A DNA stretch of 64,000 bases from Loxodes magnus (lineage: Eukaryota > Ciliophora > Karyorelictea > Loxodida > Loxodidae). Positions within the stretch are counted from its first letter, which is position 1. Each line of letters begins with the position of its first letter. The stretch covers positions 48,820 through 112,819 of the forward strand of contig CAMPDV010001469.1 of the NCBI GenBank assembly GCA_946699065.1. The letters run 5' to 3'. Below are positions 1-11,676 of this stretch, in pieces. Made by a program: the position numbers and the translations under genes. The notes under the pieces were generated by a model that worked only from the letters and a program-made list of their open reading frames with translations, was not told the DNA's origin and searched no databases.

Positions 1-331
1 ATTAAAACTATACAAGTACTACTTAGATTACTCTATTATTTATATAATCAAATCAAAACTATAATCAAATAATCATTAAGCTATATCTAAATACTAATTA
101 AATCTTCACTACTATCATCAAGTTAACATCTTCAAATTTAGAATACATTATTTCCTTTAATCATTTAAATTAATTACTATATATACTTAAAAATGTCCTC
201 TATAGCTAATAATAAAATAAAGCCATTATAACACCTATACTCTCGATAAAAACTCAATCATTATAACTTTTCGAAATTAATATAATAGATCAGTAAGATT
301 AAAACAACATCGAAATAAAATTTTAGGAGGG
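1..331. repeat. 5' flank of a three-copy repeat family (copy 0)
   Basis: This stretch matches, with point differences, the sequence at about 15415-15750 and at about 28560-28890. Shared landmarks are the tract around tacaagtactacttagatt and a downstream ctcgataaaa motif. It is the AT-rich 5' flank of the gene family that follows. The window begins inside it, so its left limit is unknown. Confidence 0.7.
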
Positions 332-2990
332 ATGTATAAGGGTTAAAAAAAGCTAGGTAAATATGATGAGCTAATAAAATTAACAGAAAATAAAATTTTA
401 TAAAATAAGTAACTTTGAAAAAATAAAGTAGAAAACTTCATCTAAGAATAAGAATAATCTATCTCAATTTTATATAAAGAGATATTTTAAAAATTACAAC
501 TCAGGCGTAATAAAATAATGTGCAGCATTAATGGAACTCTTCAGTACCGATAGATAGAATTTGGATAACATATAGATTAAGTACGAAAAATACGAATTTA
601 ATTTATTCTATTTTTTTATCTGATTAATATAATTTGATAAATTCTAACATAGAAAATGATAATATTAATCTTTTGATATTTAGCAAGAAGAGAAATATTA
701 ATTAATATTCAAAAGTAATAAATACTTAATTCGCTACTACAAAAGTTTAGTTCCAAAATAAAAAAGTTAAAAGTCTTCTGAAATATAAAACAAACAGTTT
801 TAAATACAGTAAAAGAAACATTATAACTTGATGACACAACAACTATGTACCTAAAATTATCAAAAGCCACTTATCCAGAAAATATTCCTACTTAACTGGA
901 AGAAAAAAATTTATGAGTAAAGTTAAATTAATTGGCAATAAAAGATGTGAAGACTTTCAAAAAATTCGATACAGTATTAAGTAATGAAGAAGATAAAAAG
1001 AAATAAAGTTATAATCAATTATGTTTGAACATAAAAAAGTGGTAAAATATGTAACAAGAAATAACACAATAAAATAAAAGATACATAAATAAAAATAGAA
1101 AACCTAAAGAAATTATAAAGAAGAGTAGCAAGCAAAAATTTTGATCCTAAAGCATAAAGATTGCTTAACTAATTATTTAAATTAACCTGAGATAGGTAAT
1201 AATTGATAAAATAATAAAAGATCATTTAACTTAATAAATTCTTAAAAAAAATCATTTAAGCTACCTTAAATCTATGGAAAAGCTAAAGTTTAATACCATG
1301 AGGAAAAGGTGGCTTTGTTAAAACCCATTGAGCAAAATAAATTCCAACAAGTAACTAGTTTGCTTCCACAATTAATAGATGCAATCAATTTCAGTAATAA
1401 ATAGAAAAATAATATCAGAAAAGATAGTATATATAGAACTTGAACACAAATACAAAAATTAAAGTAATACGGTTTTTAAAAAATCAAAGCAAGTAACCCT
1501 AAATTGATAGTTGATACTTAATAGGAAGAATCAAACAATGAAGATTAAGAAAATTTGATAATTTGAAAAAATATTTAAGGATAGGAATTTATAACATTAG
1601 AGGAATCAAGTTGAACAAAGAAGAGTTATGTAAATTCATGCTTGAAAAAGATAAGATATTATGACAACAAAAAAAACTGTTATAGATTCATTCAAAGATA
1701 TGCTTTAAAAAATAAAAGTAAATGATTTAGACCTATAGCTAATTTTAAAATGAATAGTTTTATGTAAATTCAATCTCTCAGTAATTGGCTCAAAAAATTT
1801 TCAACGAAATTCATATAAGATGAAACAAAGAATCAAATTTCGTAGACATATGAAGTAGAAAATTTATAGGCGATTATATAATTTAAAAGGATTAATATGA
1901 TATCAAATGAGAATGTTGTTATAATCGCAGTAAAATTCTCAAAAAAAGTTTTATCAGGTCCAAAGTAGAAAAAAATTATTTGAATAAATCTAATTATGGT
2001 ATAATAAAGAAATTTTAAACCAGTTCAAGCAGAATTCAAATTAAAACTTATAAAATTAAAAAGTAATTGAATTACCTAAAACTCTTAATGATTTAGAACA
2101 AGCCTCAGCTAATACCATAACTATTATGAAGAATTTAAATATGCGTTTATATAAAAAAGTTTAGAAGCAATAAGAATTAAAGGTGCATGTTTAAGTGATA
2201 TATTGCTGTAAAATTGCAATTTAAGAAATACATGTCTAATAAATTGTAATTTTAATGGAGCAAATTTAACTAAAAAATAACTAGAATCACCATAATAATT
2301 AGCTACTTTGCAGGACATAATGGTTTCATCCTATCTGTAACTGAAGCAAGTGACTAGAAATGAATAGTATCGAGAAGTTCCGATAAGACTATAAAAATAT
2401 GATAATTTTTGAATGGGACTTGTAAGAGTACTTTGAAGGATATAGGAAGAGATCCTTTCTGTAGATGTAATGGATGACTAGAAATAAATAATAACAGGAA
2501 TTATGATAATACAATAAAGATTTGAGACTTCATAACTACTATTTGCAAGAGTACTTTTTAGGGTCATATGAATTGAGTAAAATTGATAGTTTTAGCATGA
2601 GATTATAAATAAATAGTATCGGGAAGTTTTGATATGAATATAAAGATATGAAATTTCTAAACTGTACAATGTATTTACTTTTTCAAAAACATAAAGACCT
2701 GATTAGACCAATAATTTAAGTAATGATAATAAATTCATAATGTCAGAGAGAATTGACAATAAAGATATGGGACTTTTAGATAGGCAATGTATTCGAACTT
2801 TAACAATAATGTAATAAATTTATAACTGTGATTAAACTATCAAGTTATTGAATTTTTTATCAGGTGATAATCTAATAACCTTAATAGGACATTAAGGTTA
2901 TTCAGTTACATTAAGTAAGGACAACAAATGACTCTTATGTGAGGTGGTGATAAATAGTGAGAAAGAGGAGTGTGCAAAATTTGCTTTGAA
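332..2990 (+). pseudogene. Decayed pentapeptide-repeat/WD40 protein gene (family copy 0)
   Basis: A plus-strand gene relic read with TAA/TAG=Gln and TGA=Trp. The first part (332-2050) is an unrecognised helical, Lys/Gln-rich domain that recurs at 15745-16930 and 28890-29860. A pentapeptide-repeat tract follows at about 2160-2280, with steps such as ILLQNCNLRN and CNFNGANLTK. WD40 repeats follow from about 2310: GHNGFILSV, SDQKWIVSRSSDKTIKIW, NTIKIWDF, VSGSFDMNIKIW, then GHQGYSVTLSKDNKWLLC. Tryptophan is TGA in several conserved slots. The motifs lie in different frames, with gaps between blades, so the gene looks decayed rather than spliced, although tiny introns cannot be excluded for every shift. 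WD40 and pentapeptide proteins are scaffolds; no enzymatic role is visible. Confidence 0.6.
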
Positions 2991-3635
2991 GTCTGAAAAT
3001 TAGTAAAGTTCAAAAGCAAGTAAGTTTTTAATTAAATTGAATAAGTGTGAAGTTAGAGTGAATTGCAATAGAGAGATGCATTGTAGATGTTTAATTGTAG
3101 TTTTGAAGATATATTTAAGTCCTTAAAGTGAAATAGTTAAATAAATGTAGTAAAAAAAGGCAATTTTATGTAAAAGAAATGCTTTTAATTATTTTTATAT
3201 TATTTGATAAATTAATTTTGGATTGAAAATCTGACATTAGTTAATTATGAAACTATTTAAAATTAATGTATTGGATGAAAAAATATCTATATATCTCATA
3301 AGAAAATATTTTAATGTTTATATAGAAAGAAGCTTTGAGAGAAAATAACGTTTAAGTAAAAATATAAAATGATATATAAAATTAGTATAGAAAAAGATTA
3401 TCTAATTATATTAGATAGAAACCCAAAAATTCGTAACTAAATTAATTATAATTAAACTAACTATTTAATAACAGTTGAGAAATTCAAGTTATTAATAACC
3501 ATACAAATCTTAGTTAAGAAGAAATAGAATAATAAGATAAATTTAATGTATAAAAATAAGTCTTTTTCAGCAAATAACAATTGAGTCATCTTTAGAGAAT
3601 CTTTTTGTCGAAATTTTAAATTAAAAAAATAATAT
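2991..3635. other. AT-rich spacer between the WD40 relic and the LINE fragment
   Basis: I recognise no gene. Lys/Ile/Gln-rich translation is possible in every frame, which is uninformative under this code. The 5' end of the LINE fragment probably lies near the right edge. Confidence 0.4.
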
Positions 3636-5215
3636 CTTAACTAGCAAACAAAAAAACCTCAGGATGGTTTTAAAGCTGAATTTATTAAATATGAAGGGAA
3701 AGAATGATATAAAATAATTACTTGTTTTATAAATAATTTGTTTAGAACGTTTAATATACCGAATGGTTTGAAAAAAGTTAATATAATTTCTATTTTCAAA
3801 TAAGGAAGTAAAAATATTCGAAGTAATTGAAACCTATTGCTTTGCTAAAGTATGTGTTAAAAATTTATGATAAGGTAATTACTTAAAGGCTTTATAATTA
3901 TATATATGAACGAAATATTTTACACTCAGTTTAGTTTGGATTTCTCTATGAACTTCTACTACTTAATTAATTATGAACTATTAATAAATCACTGATTTAA
4001 ATTGTAGATGATCACGAAAAAATAATTAATTGCTACTTTAATTGATGTAGAAAAGATGTTTGATAGTATACATAGGAAGTTACTTTTTTATAATTTAAGA
4101 AAACTGAGATTTCCATTAAACTAAATTCTTGCTCTAGAATCATTTTATAACATATTGATGCTATGTTTATTATTGATGAGTATCTTACTAGAACAATAAA
4201 GATTAATAACGGTGTTCTATAAGGAAGTAGTCATGGTCCTATACTTGCAATTCTTTACTATGACATTGAGATATTTAGAAAATAATTAAAAGAAACTAGG
4301 ATTTAATATTTGTTCCAGATTTTTCGTTGTGCATGGTTTTGCTGATGATTTAATTGAATTTGCAGATCCCTAAAAAAATATCCAGAAACTATTAAATTTT
4401 TACTTGATTAAGACTTAATATAAATGTTAAGAAATGTGAAACACTTTAATTTCTGAGAAAAAAGAAAAAAACTGAAATTAACTTAAATTTAACCTTCCCT
4501 ACAAGAAATATGTAGATAAAAACATTGAAAAATATGATTTAGATATTCAAATAACTTATTATTTCAAAGAATTTAATAAGCATCTTAATATTTAAATCTA
4601 AAGATAATTCTTCTAAGAATGCCTTTAAAGGAATGCAGTAATGTAAACTGCAAAAAGATTTACTGATTAAATAGAAAGTAATTATAATGTTTTCCCTTTA
4701 ATAACATGCACCAAATACAATAGACATATAATCCAAGAAACTATTTCAATCTATAAACTAAGAACTTACACTTATAATTTTTAATATGAACTGAATCAGC
4801 GACATATCGAAACATAATTAAACTAAGTTTGTTTATGCAGATAGGAATTTGATACATTTGAGCACATTTTCCAATGTAATCTTTATTCAAACATTTTTAA
4901 GAATTAAAAAAAAACACAAAATAATTACTGGAAAATATTAAAGAAGACTAATTTTATATGACTAAAACTATATTATTCAATAATTTACAGAAATAAGATG
5001 ATAAAAGTAGATAAATACATGAAAATAAAAATATTTAATCTATAATTATATAGAAGAAGATTAAATATTTTAAAGACTAGAGTGAAGAAGTAGATCCTAT
5101 TAAAAGAAACCAATAAATAGATTAAATGAGCTAATCGAATCCTTATCAAAATGAGAGTGAAAGAGAGCCATGATTGAAAAGCCAGAAAGTTTTAAATTTA
5201 ACATAATTTGCCTAA
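3636..5215 (+). mobile_element. 5'-truncated LINE reverse transcriptase relic
   Basis: Conserved non-LTR retrotransposon reverse transcriptase blocks occur in order on the plus strand. The entry block KKPQDGFKAEFIK is at about 3645. A block like the family's I..F..G......N follows. Domain A is LIDVEKMFDSIHRKLL near 4040. Domain B is NGVLQGSSHGPILAILYYD near 4205. The catalytic box is GFADDLIEFAD near 4335 (FADD in place of YADD). A C-terminal zinc-knuckle-like CLC...FDTFEHIFQC lies near 4835. The blocks lie in at least two frames, so the copy is broken. No endonuclease is present upstream, which fits the usual 5' truncation of LINEs. The family relationship to the minus-strand LINE copies elsewhere in the window cannot be tested because those copies lack this domain. 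Confidence 0.8.
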
Positions 5216-5319
5216 TTATTTACCAATAATTATGAACTTATGTCTCAATATTTCAAATATTGAAACTCTTATAATTTATTATTATTATATCAAAATTAAA
5301 TTTTTAATTAATTTCAACT

Positions 5320-5590
5320 AAAAAAGTTTTTGGACCGGAAACTCCTTTCCGATTGCACGACTCGACTTCTCTTTTTATGGAATAACGGGGATATCCTGTT
5401 GTGCTCCAGGCACAGCTGCTAGGGAGCTCCATCGCTATGAGCAGCCAGGCTTCAAGCCCCTACCAAGAGTGGTAATCTCGAAGACAGCGTTCCCTTCAGA
5501 AAATGACTCTGACCAGGGACTTCTCAGCGACAGGAAAGGAACTTGTTCCTAGCTATAAAACCAGAAAGTGTTGTCACGAAGGTCATTCGC
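5320..5590 (+). repeat. Dispersed GC-richer element R, copy 1 (full)
   Basis: An island of higher GC in AT-rich sequence, starting about 100 bp after the LINE relic. It shares long identical runs (for example ggggatatcctgttgtgctc and gctatgagcagccaggcttc) with the inverted copy at 22816-22980, and a diverged but collinear sequence with 7690-7950. Copy 3 is fused to an rRNA fragment, so R may derive from rDNA or be a short non-coding element; its identity is unresolved. No tRNA-type B box was found. Confidence 0.7.
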
Positions 5591-6069
5591 AGCTCCCATC
5601 ATCTTTTTAATTATATAAAAATTAAATTTTTTTACTTTTACATATATTTTATAATGAATAGATTTTTATGAAAATATTCTATTTTTTTAATCCCTTCTTG
5701 TTCATAATTTTGTAGATTTAATCAATTTTTTTTATTTATATTATATTTACATTAACAATTTAAAATCTGGTTATGGCTACTGTCAGTTTGGTCTATAAGC
5801 TAGCTACTGTAGATAAGAATCGACAGTCTCTAGAGGATAAACTTAACTTACTCAAGGTTATCGCTTGTTTTAAACCTCGACTGACAGTTTGCTCCTATTC
5901 TATGATTCCTGGTTCTTGATTCAAATCTCCTTACTTCACATGTCGTATAATAAGGAACTAATACAGATGATGATGTTAAATCTTGAGGAAACTTACACTT
6001 TTCTAAAATTAATACCTATTAAAATAATTGTTTGTTTTGAAAAAATCCAAGATTCAAAATCGCATAAGA
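5591..6069. other. Spacer with no recognised gene
   Basis: Mostly AT-rich. A less AT-rich patch at 5770-5900 holds short related words (ctactgtcag, ctactgtaga, ctgacagttt) that could pair with one another. No homology was recognised. A standard-code ORF at 5889-6098 has no support. Confidence 0.3.
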
Positions 6070-7245
6070 ATTCCCATTTGGAGAAACGGAATGTCTAGGC
6101 AATTCCAATTACATATTAGTTAAGTTTACTTCATTTAAATTGCAGTTTGATAGCTTCGTAATCCTTAAATTAATCTCTTATAAATTTTAGTTTCTTAGAT
6201 TTCAATCTTGAAAATTTAATCCCCTCAAATTAACAGCTCAAGTTCTTATTCCCCCATAGTTTTTTTGTATAAAATTATAGTCCAAACATTTTAAGATTGT
6301 TATCGCATTTGCAAAAGCTTATTTTACTTTGTTATCTGCCTTAGATAATTCTATGATATCATTCAATTTTTAAATCAAGCTTTAACTTGATAACTGCTTG
6401 AATTGATTTAAATATCTTAATCATTACATATGCTAGATAAATTTAAAGGGTTTTCTTGCAATCTAGTATTTGCTAAAACTTTATTTAAAAAATTTTCTAC
6501 GAACTTAGCAATATTCTCAACTGTTAATTGTGTAAAATCAAAAATATATTACTTAAAATATTCATTTACTATATCTGCAATATTATAATGTTATGGGATT
6601 TTAATTCTGTAATTCTCTGCAAAAAAACACATCACGCTAAAACAATTTTATATTAACTGATCAGAAATTTAGTTAACATTTATTTCTTAATTTTCAGCTT
6701 AATTAAATTTCTAATTCTTTTACTTTATCTGCTCGTATTGCTGTTTAATTATATTTAATAATGCTACTCTTTCTTTTTGTTATTATTTAGTTTATGATGG
6801 TAAATTTAATTATTTTATATATTTTGTATTTAATTATGTAAGATTTAAATTATTTCTTCTATTTTCTTTTATTATTTTATAATTACCCTCTAATATTATT
6901 TGTGGTTTGAAGATATACTTAATTTATTATATTTAGAAAGGAGTTTTTAAATCATCAAAATAACTTTAATTCAACTAATTTACTATATCTTCCATTATTT
7001 AAATATTTGCACAATTCTATACATTTATATTTAGCTTTGCTTTTTGTTGAAATTCATTAAGCTGCTTCTCATATTATTCGGTTGAAATATAGACTTTTAA
7101 CTCAGATTCTAAGCCTTTAAATATTCACTAATATGTTTACAAAATACTTATTGAGGACATTAAGAAACTATATTAAAGTATCTTAGGAATTCTTTTTTAA
7201 AGAATCAAATTATTTTTTAGATATTTTACAACTTTCCTAATCCAT
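6070..7245 (-). CDS. Pentapeptide-repeat protein, probably with tiny introns or frame breaks
   Basis: A minus-strand gene starting at an ATG at 7243-7245 (MDQESCKISKKQFDSLKK). A long central stretch with very few TGA codons reads as a Gln/Asn/Lys-rich helical domain, for example VQNCANIQIMEDIVNQL, YKIIKENRRNNLNLTQLNTK and DIVNEYFKQYIFDFTQLT. Near the C-terminus (about 6110-6240) is a clear pentapeptide-repeat series: VNLRG LNFQD WNLRN QNLQE, then CNLNE VNLTN. Pentapeptide repeats form a right-handed beta helix used as scaffold or interaction surface. The start, the helical domain and the repeats are not all in one frame; a short GT...AG segment after residue ~40 would fix the first shift, which fits the tiny introns seen elsewhere. 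The N-terminal part recurs as a truncated copy at 33028-33345. The exact 3' end is uncertain. Confidence 0.5.
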
Positions 7246-7689
7246 TTATTTAACTAAAATTAGACTTATAGATTTTTATTAATTATAGTAATAACTAAAA
7301 TTAAAAAATTTAGTTTAATTAAATAAAAGTAAAATAAATAATAAAATTAATTTAAATAGATATTAGTTTAATGCTTATAATTAAGCAGATTATTAAACTC
7401 TTATTTATGATTAATAAATTTATTTTTATTTAAAGGAAAATATTTTATTTTCATTCTTAAAAATTAATTAACATTTAATATTTTTAATGCCTATATTTTA
7501 TTAATATTTCCATAATAGCAATAACTAATTATAGTGATACCATCTTCAATTAAGTTCATCACTGGGCAAATGACATATTCAGATTTCTCCAAGTATAGTA
7601 ACAAATATTTTCAATTCAGTATCTTAAATCTTTGAAAGATGATCTAAAGAGTAACAAGCAGTTTACAATTAATTAATTATAAATTTTCA

Positions 7690-7950
7690 AATTTCTCTTT
7701 CGAGGGGCTGGAAACTTCTGCTAGACAATCAATTACACTCTCTTAATGCACACAACGTAGATATCCTGCTACTTAATTCAATAAGCTTCAGCCTAGGATT
7801 CGATAATTATGACCCAACAGACTTCAAACCGCTAGCAAGAGTGGATAATCGGAAAGATTTTATTCACATGTTAAGATTGACTCTAACCAGAGAACTTCTC
7901 AGCGAATAGGAACTTGACCTTATCATAAGATTAGAAGTTTTTATCAAAAA
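7690..7950 (+). repeat. Dispersed element R, copy 2 (diverged)
   Basis: Collinear with copy 1 at 5320-5590 over its length: ggctggaaactt, gatatcctg, cttcaaaccgctagcaagagtgg, gactctaaccagagaacttctcagcga. It has many substitutions and small deletions, so it is older or under less constraint. Same orientation as copy 1, 2.37 kb downstream. Confidence 0.6.
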
Positions 7951-8440
7951 ATAAACCTACGGTACAGCCATCTTATTAATTATGGTATTTTTAATAATTA
8001 GTGTATATTTTAAATATAACTATACATATCATATAAAATTTTAAAATTACATATTTTTAATTTTCTATTATTTAACAAGACTAAAAGATATGAACTTGAA
8101 GATAAATGAAGTTTGTTAAATAAATCTATTATAATGGTATAATTCTTATTTCTAGATTAACTTACTAAATAATAAGTCTTCTTGTAGCATTGCATCTATA
8201 TCTTTTGGAATTGGAATTTTTAGAGATTTACTGTTATATTAGTGCCCTAAATTCTTGCACAAGTTGAATTAATTTCTTATAAATAGTTTGTTTTATAGTT
8301 TGTATGAAAATATTTTGCTTTTAAACTATAATTTCACCTTATGACAGTTTATCTTATAAAAAAGTAGTTTTTTAAGAGTTAAGTTTGATGTTAAAATAAT
8401 GTAGGAATTTTAGAGTTTGAGACACGTTGAATACATATAA
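7951..8440 (-). other. Possible minus-strand coding stretch, unidentified
   Basis: Two overlapping minus-strand frames are free of TGA for about 150 codons and give helix-like peptides (for example LSQGEIIVQKQNIFIQTIK and IPIPKDIDAMLQEDLL). No domain is recognised. TGA-poor frames also arise by chance at this base composition, so this is only a candidate exon. Confidence 0.2.
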
Positions 8441-10380
8441 TGTGTAAAATATAAATAAAATAGATGAGTAATAAATAATGACTATTTATAATTAGAAAAT
8501 GAATAGGAAAATGTTTGAATTGAATTAGTTGATCTTTTAAATTGAAATAAATGATTAATGTTTTTAAAATTGATATTAAATAAAATATTTGAAATATTAT
8601 TATGTATATGCATTTTGTATAGATATAATAGTAATAGCTTTAACTTACACTTAGTATATCTTAATAAATTAAAAAAGCTTTAGTTTTAATGTTTTAGATA
8701 TAATGAATATGATATTAATTTGTTAATTACTTTTATTTTGCTAATATGCATTATATTAGAATATCATTTTTATTATTACTAAGTATAAAGATACTTAGAT
8801 ATATTTAAATAATTTAAATAATTTGGTAGCAAATGTTTGTTATATGTTATAACTTTTGATTCTTAAAGCAACTTTAATAAAGGTTTGATTGCAAATTCTA
8901 ATTTGATGTATAAATGTTCTACAGTAGATATATATTAAATGATGATTATAGATTTATAGAGTTATATATATTGATTGTAGTGTATATAAGATTGTAAGTT
9001 TAATTATTTGTAGGTTGTTATATTTTATTATATTAAGACTATTATAGATAAAGAAAATTAAATGGTACAAACTTAGATTATCTTTTTTATAATATAATTA
9101 TGAATATTCTTTCATAATAATGTTTTTAAATAAAATAAATAAATAGTTTGATTTAATCTCAAAATACTATTTTTTAAATTTAGAACAACTTAGCTTTTAC
9201 ATGTGTAACCATGCTATATAATTAATTTAGTATTTAGAAACTTTAGTAAAAATGTATTTTTCTTTATTTATTTAAAACTATTTAATATTTTAGTAAAATT
9301 TAAAATAATTAAAAATTTAATCTTATATTCCCTTATTATTTATGCCTATAAATAGATTATTTATTCTTTTATCAAAAAATATACTCTTTTAAATTAGCTT
9401 AATCACTAATTTTTTTAATATTTATCAATCTATTTATTAAATTTTATTTATTTAATATTCAAACTTTCATTATAGCTATTCATTATCAAATATTATTTAT
9501 TATCTTATTATATTTCAAATATTACAGAAACTTTTTATTTAGACAATATCTTTTGCTTTAAAACCTTATTTTTTTATAAATTAAACTAAATTATGTACAT
9601 TTTTTAGAATCCTAAAAGTTGGTTGTTAAAAATTAAATTTAGAATAAGTTTTAATTTTTTTGTTTTTGACATTATTTTATATGTTATATTTTGAAAGTTC
9701 ATTGAAACAAAAATCAAGCTTGTTTTATTAATTTTACTAAAAATATAATTTATAGCATTTTAAATTAAAATACAAATGGAGTTTCCTTTAGGATTACTTT
9801 GTGTAATTTTCCTTTATACATTTAATATAAATTTATTATAGAAATTTTGTAACTTATTTTACGATATTTTTAAATTTTTGAGTTAGAAGTATTTAGGAAT
9901 AATGTTAACTGTATTAATGAAATATGATTAAACTTAAGTTTATTAAAATTAAATTTTGCTCTTCATAGTGACAAATATAACTTGAATTTAAATAAAATAT
10001 TCTATTTGATAAATAAATAAATTATCTAAAATATTAAAATTATTTTAATATAATATATAAAGTATTTAATAATCTCTTAGATATCATGTAAAATTATTTA
10101 TATTTCATTTAAACAAATATCAATTATTTCAAACTATTTATCATTTTAAATCTATTTCCAAAATTTATATCAATAACTATTATATTATCAACAGTTCCTT
10201 CTACTTCTCATTTATTTCAAACTCTATTTCTTATTTTTTTATTTATTGCTTACGTCAAATTTAATCATCAAATTATTTTATACTTATTCACTATAGGAGA
10301 ACAACTAAATATACTAACAAATTCAATTTTACTTTAAGTATAAGGGAGAACTATATTAATTATTTTTACTTAATCCACAT
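8441..10380. other. Long AT-rich region without a recognisable gene
   Basis: About 1.9 kb of sequence with very high A+T, poly-T/poly-A runs, no domain, no repeat shared with the rest of the window that I could see, and no convincing coding frame. It could be intergenic DNA or an old decayed insertion. Confidence 0.4.
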
Positions 10381-10599
10381 ACTATGATTATATATATATA
10401 TATAGTAAACTAAAAGTCAAGAAAAGTTTGCGTTCCCTGGAATCTAAACCAGGTTCTCGCTGCCAGTTTTTTAACGTGGTGGAAACCACGACCAAGTTTT
10501 TTAAGTGGGAGGTAACCACTATGATAATCTTCTTGTTCCGTTGGAAATCTTCTTCTTGAATACTCCTTATGGAGTTAAGTATAGTCTTGTAAGTTATCT
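10381..10599 (-). other. 3' continuation of the gag-like ORF or adjacent spacer
   Basis: Downstream of the TGA of the zinc-knuckle ORF is a less AT-rich segment with a near-palindromic gtggaaaccac and an imperfect repeat of ttttttaacgtgg / ttttttaagtggg. A loosely similar segment (gaagattatcat next to a short GC-rich stretch) occurs at 33360-33470, also beside a gag-like ORF. It may be the element 3' end or the start of a further ORF. An (AT)n tract closes it at about 10390. Confidence 0.35.
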
Positions 10600-11211
10600 T
10601 CACGTCTTTTGATTTTCCTTTCTCTTTAGTTACTTAAAGCTTTGGCAAGTCTTCAGTAAATGGTTATTTGAATGGCAGAACCAGCATCTTCTATATTTGG
10701 TGATTTAAGGCTTGAATTCTGGATATAAGTGGCTCTCTATCTTTTCTATTCTAGCTATTAGATTCTATTCTTATTTCAATTCTTATTAATTCTATTAGTT
10801 CTATGTTTTTTATTCTTATTCAATGTCCATTCTGCCAACTTTGTTAGATCTAGATTAGGATTATAGTCAGAGTTGTTCTTTAGTCACTACTTGACTTTGT
10901 ATCAGTTGATTCCTTAAACAGTTTATTTCCTAATTAAGTTCTTCAATTGTATTTAGGAGTTCCCTTATCTTTTCCACAAGATTAAATATAACCTCGTCCT
11001 GCTTTTAGAAATTTTTCTTCATAAGTCAAATTTGATTGCTTAATGATTCGATTTTATCAGATTCCTGCTCCTTAGTATTCCCTTCAAGGCGCTTTCCTTT
11101 TACCGATGGAGGAGAGTCAGGGTTGGTAAGTTCTTTTATTTGATGTTATATTTGCTTTTGTGCAAGCTTTCTGGCTTTCTTTGCTTCAATTTTCTACTGC
11201 TTGCTTAACAT
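10600..11211 (-). CDS. Gag-like protein with a CCHC zinc knuckle
   Basis: A minus-strand ORF of 203 residues from the ATG at 11209-11211 to TGA at 10600-10602, in one frame throughout. The N-terminus is basic and coiled-coil-like (MLSKQQKIEAKKARKLAQKQ). The middle is a long heptad-rich segment with KIRELLNTIEELNQEINCL. The C-terminus carries a retroviral-type zinc knuckle, CWFCHSNNHLLKTC, matching C-x2-C-x4-H-x4-C, followed by basic residues. This layout is typical of ORF1/gag nucleic-acid-binding proteins of retroelements. A second zinc-knuckle ORF of the same layout lies at 48991-49685. No reverse transcriptase or integrase is recognised beside it, so it is a solo ORF or a domesticated or orphan fragment. 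Confidence 0.6.
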
Positions 11212-11676
11212 CTTAAAAAGCTATTTTGATATTATGATTATATTTGGCTTATTAACTTATTATAATTCTATATTATACCTATGTGTAGATTTATGCTTAC
11301 CCCATTTCAGATCTATTTCCATTTATAGTTTTTTTTTAATTCATTTTTTAAAACATTCCAATACTTTCAAACTTCTATTCTATTTTTCCTTTTATAGATA
11401 TTAAAAAAATTAAATTTATTCTATCCAAAAATCTTTGCTAGATAAATCGCTGAGCATAAAATGGTCTAAATAATGCTTGAAATTTTATTAATATTTATTA
11501 TAATGTTATCCGAACTTCAAATCTTAATATCTTTTAATACCAAACAATATTAAGGCCTTTAAAATTACTAAGAAGTATAAACATAAAATATATATACCTT
11601 CAATATAAAATTAACTAATCCTTTTAAACTTTATAACAAATCTAATATCAAATATATACTTTTTATCTACTTTTAA
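11212..11676. other. AT-rich spacer
   Basis: No gene recognised. Plus-strand ORF 11201-11404 is Phe/Leu/Tyr-rich and looks like a composition artefact. Confidence 0.35.

Noticed and set aside
5340..5480. Element R as a direct match to the LSU core around the R2 insertion site
   Set aside because: Short words line up in order, but universally conserved rRNA blocks are not preserved, so the identity is not demonstrated; left as an open question in the findings.
10388..10415. Short (AT)n tract as a telomere or origin element
   Set aside because: A simple dinucleotide run is expected at this base composition; no telomeric C4A4-type repeats occur in the window.
10420..10560. tRNA-derived SINE on the minus strand
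   Set aside because: The putative B box has an extra base and no A box at proper spacing; the segment is more simply the 3' part of the gag-like element.
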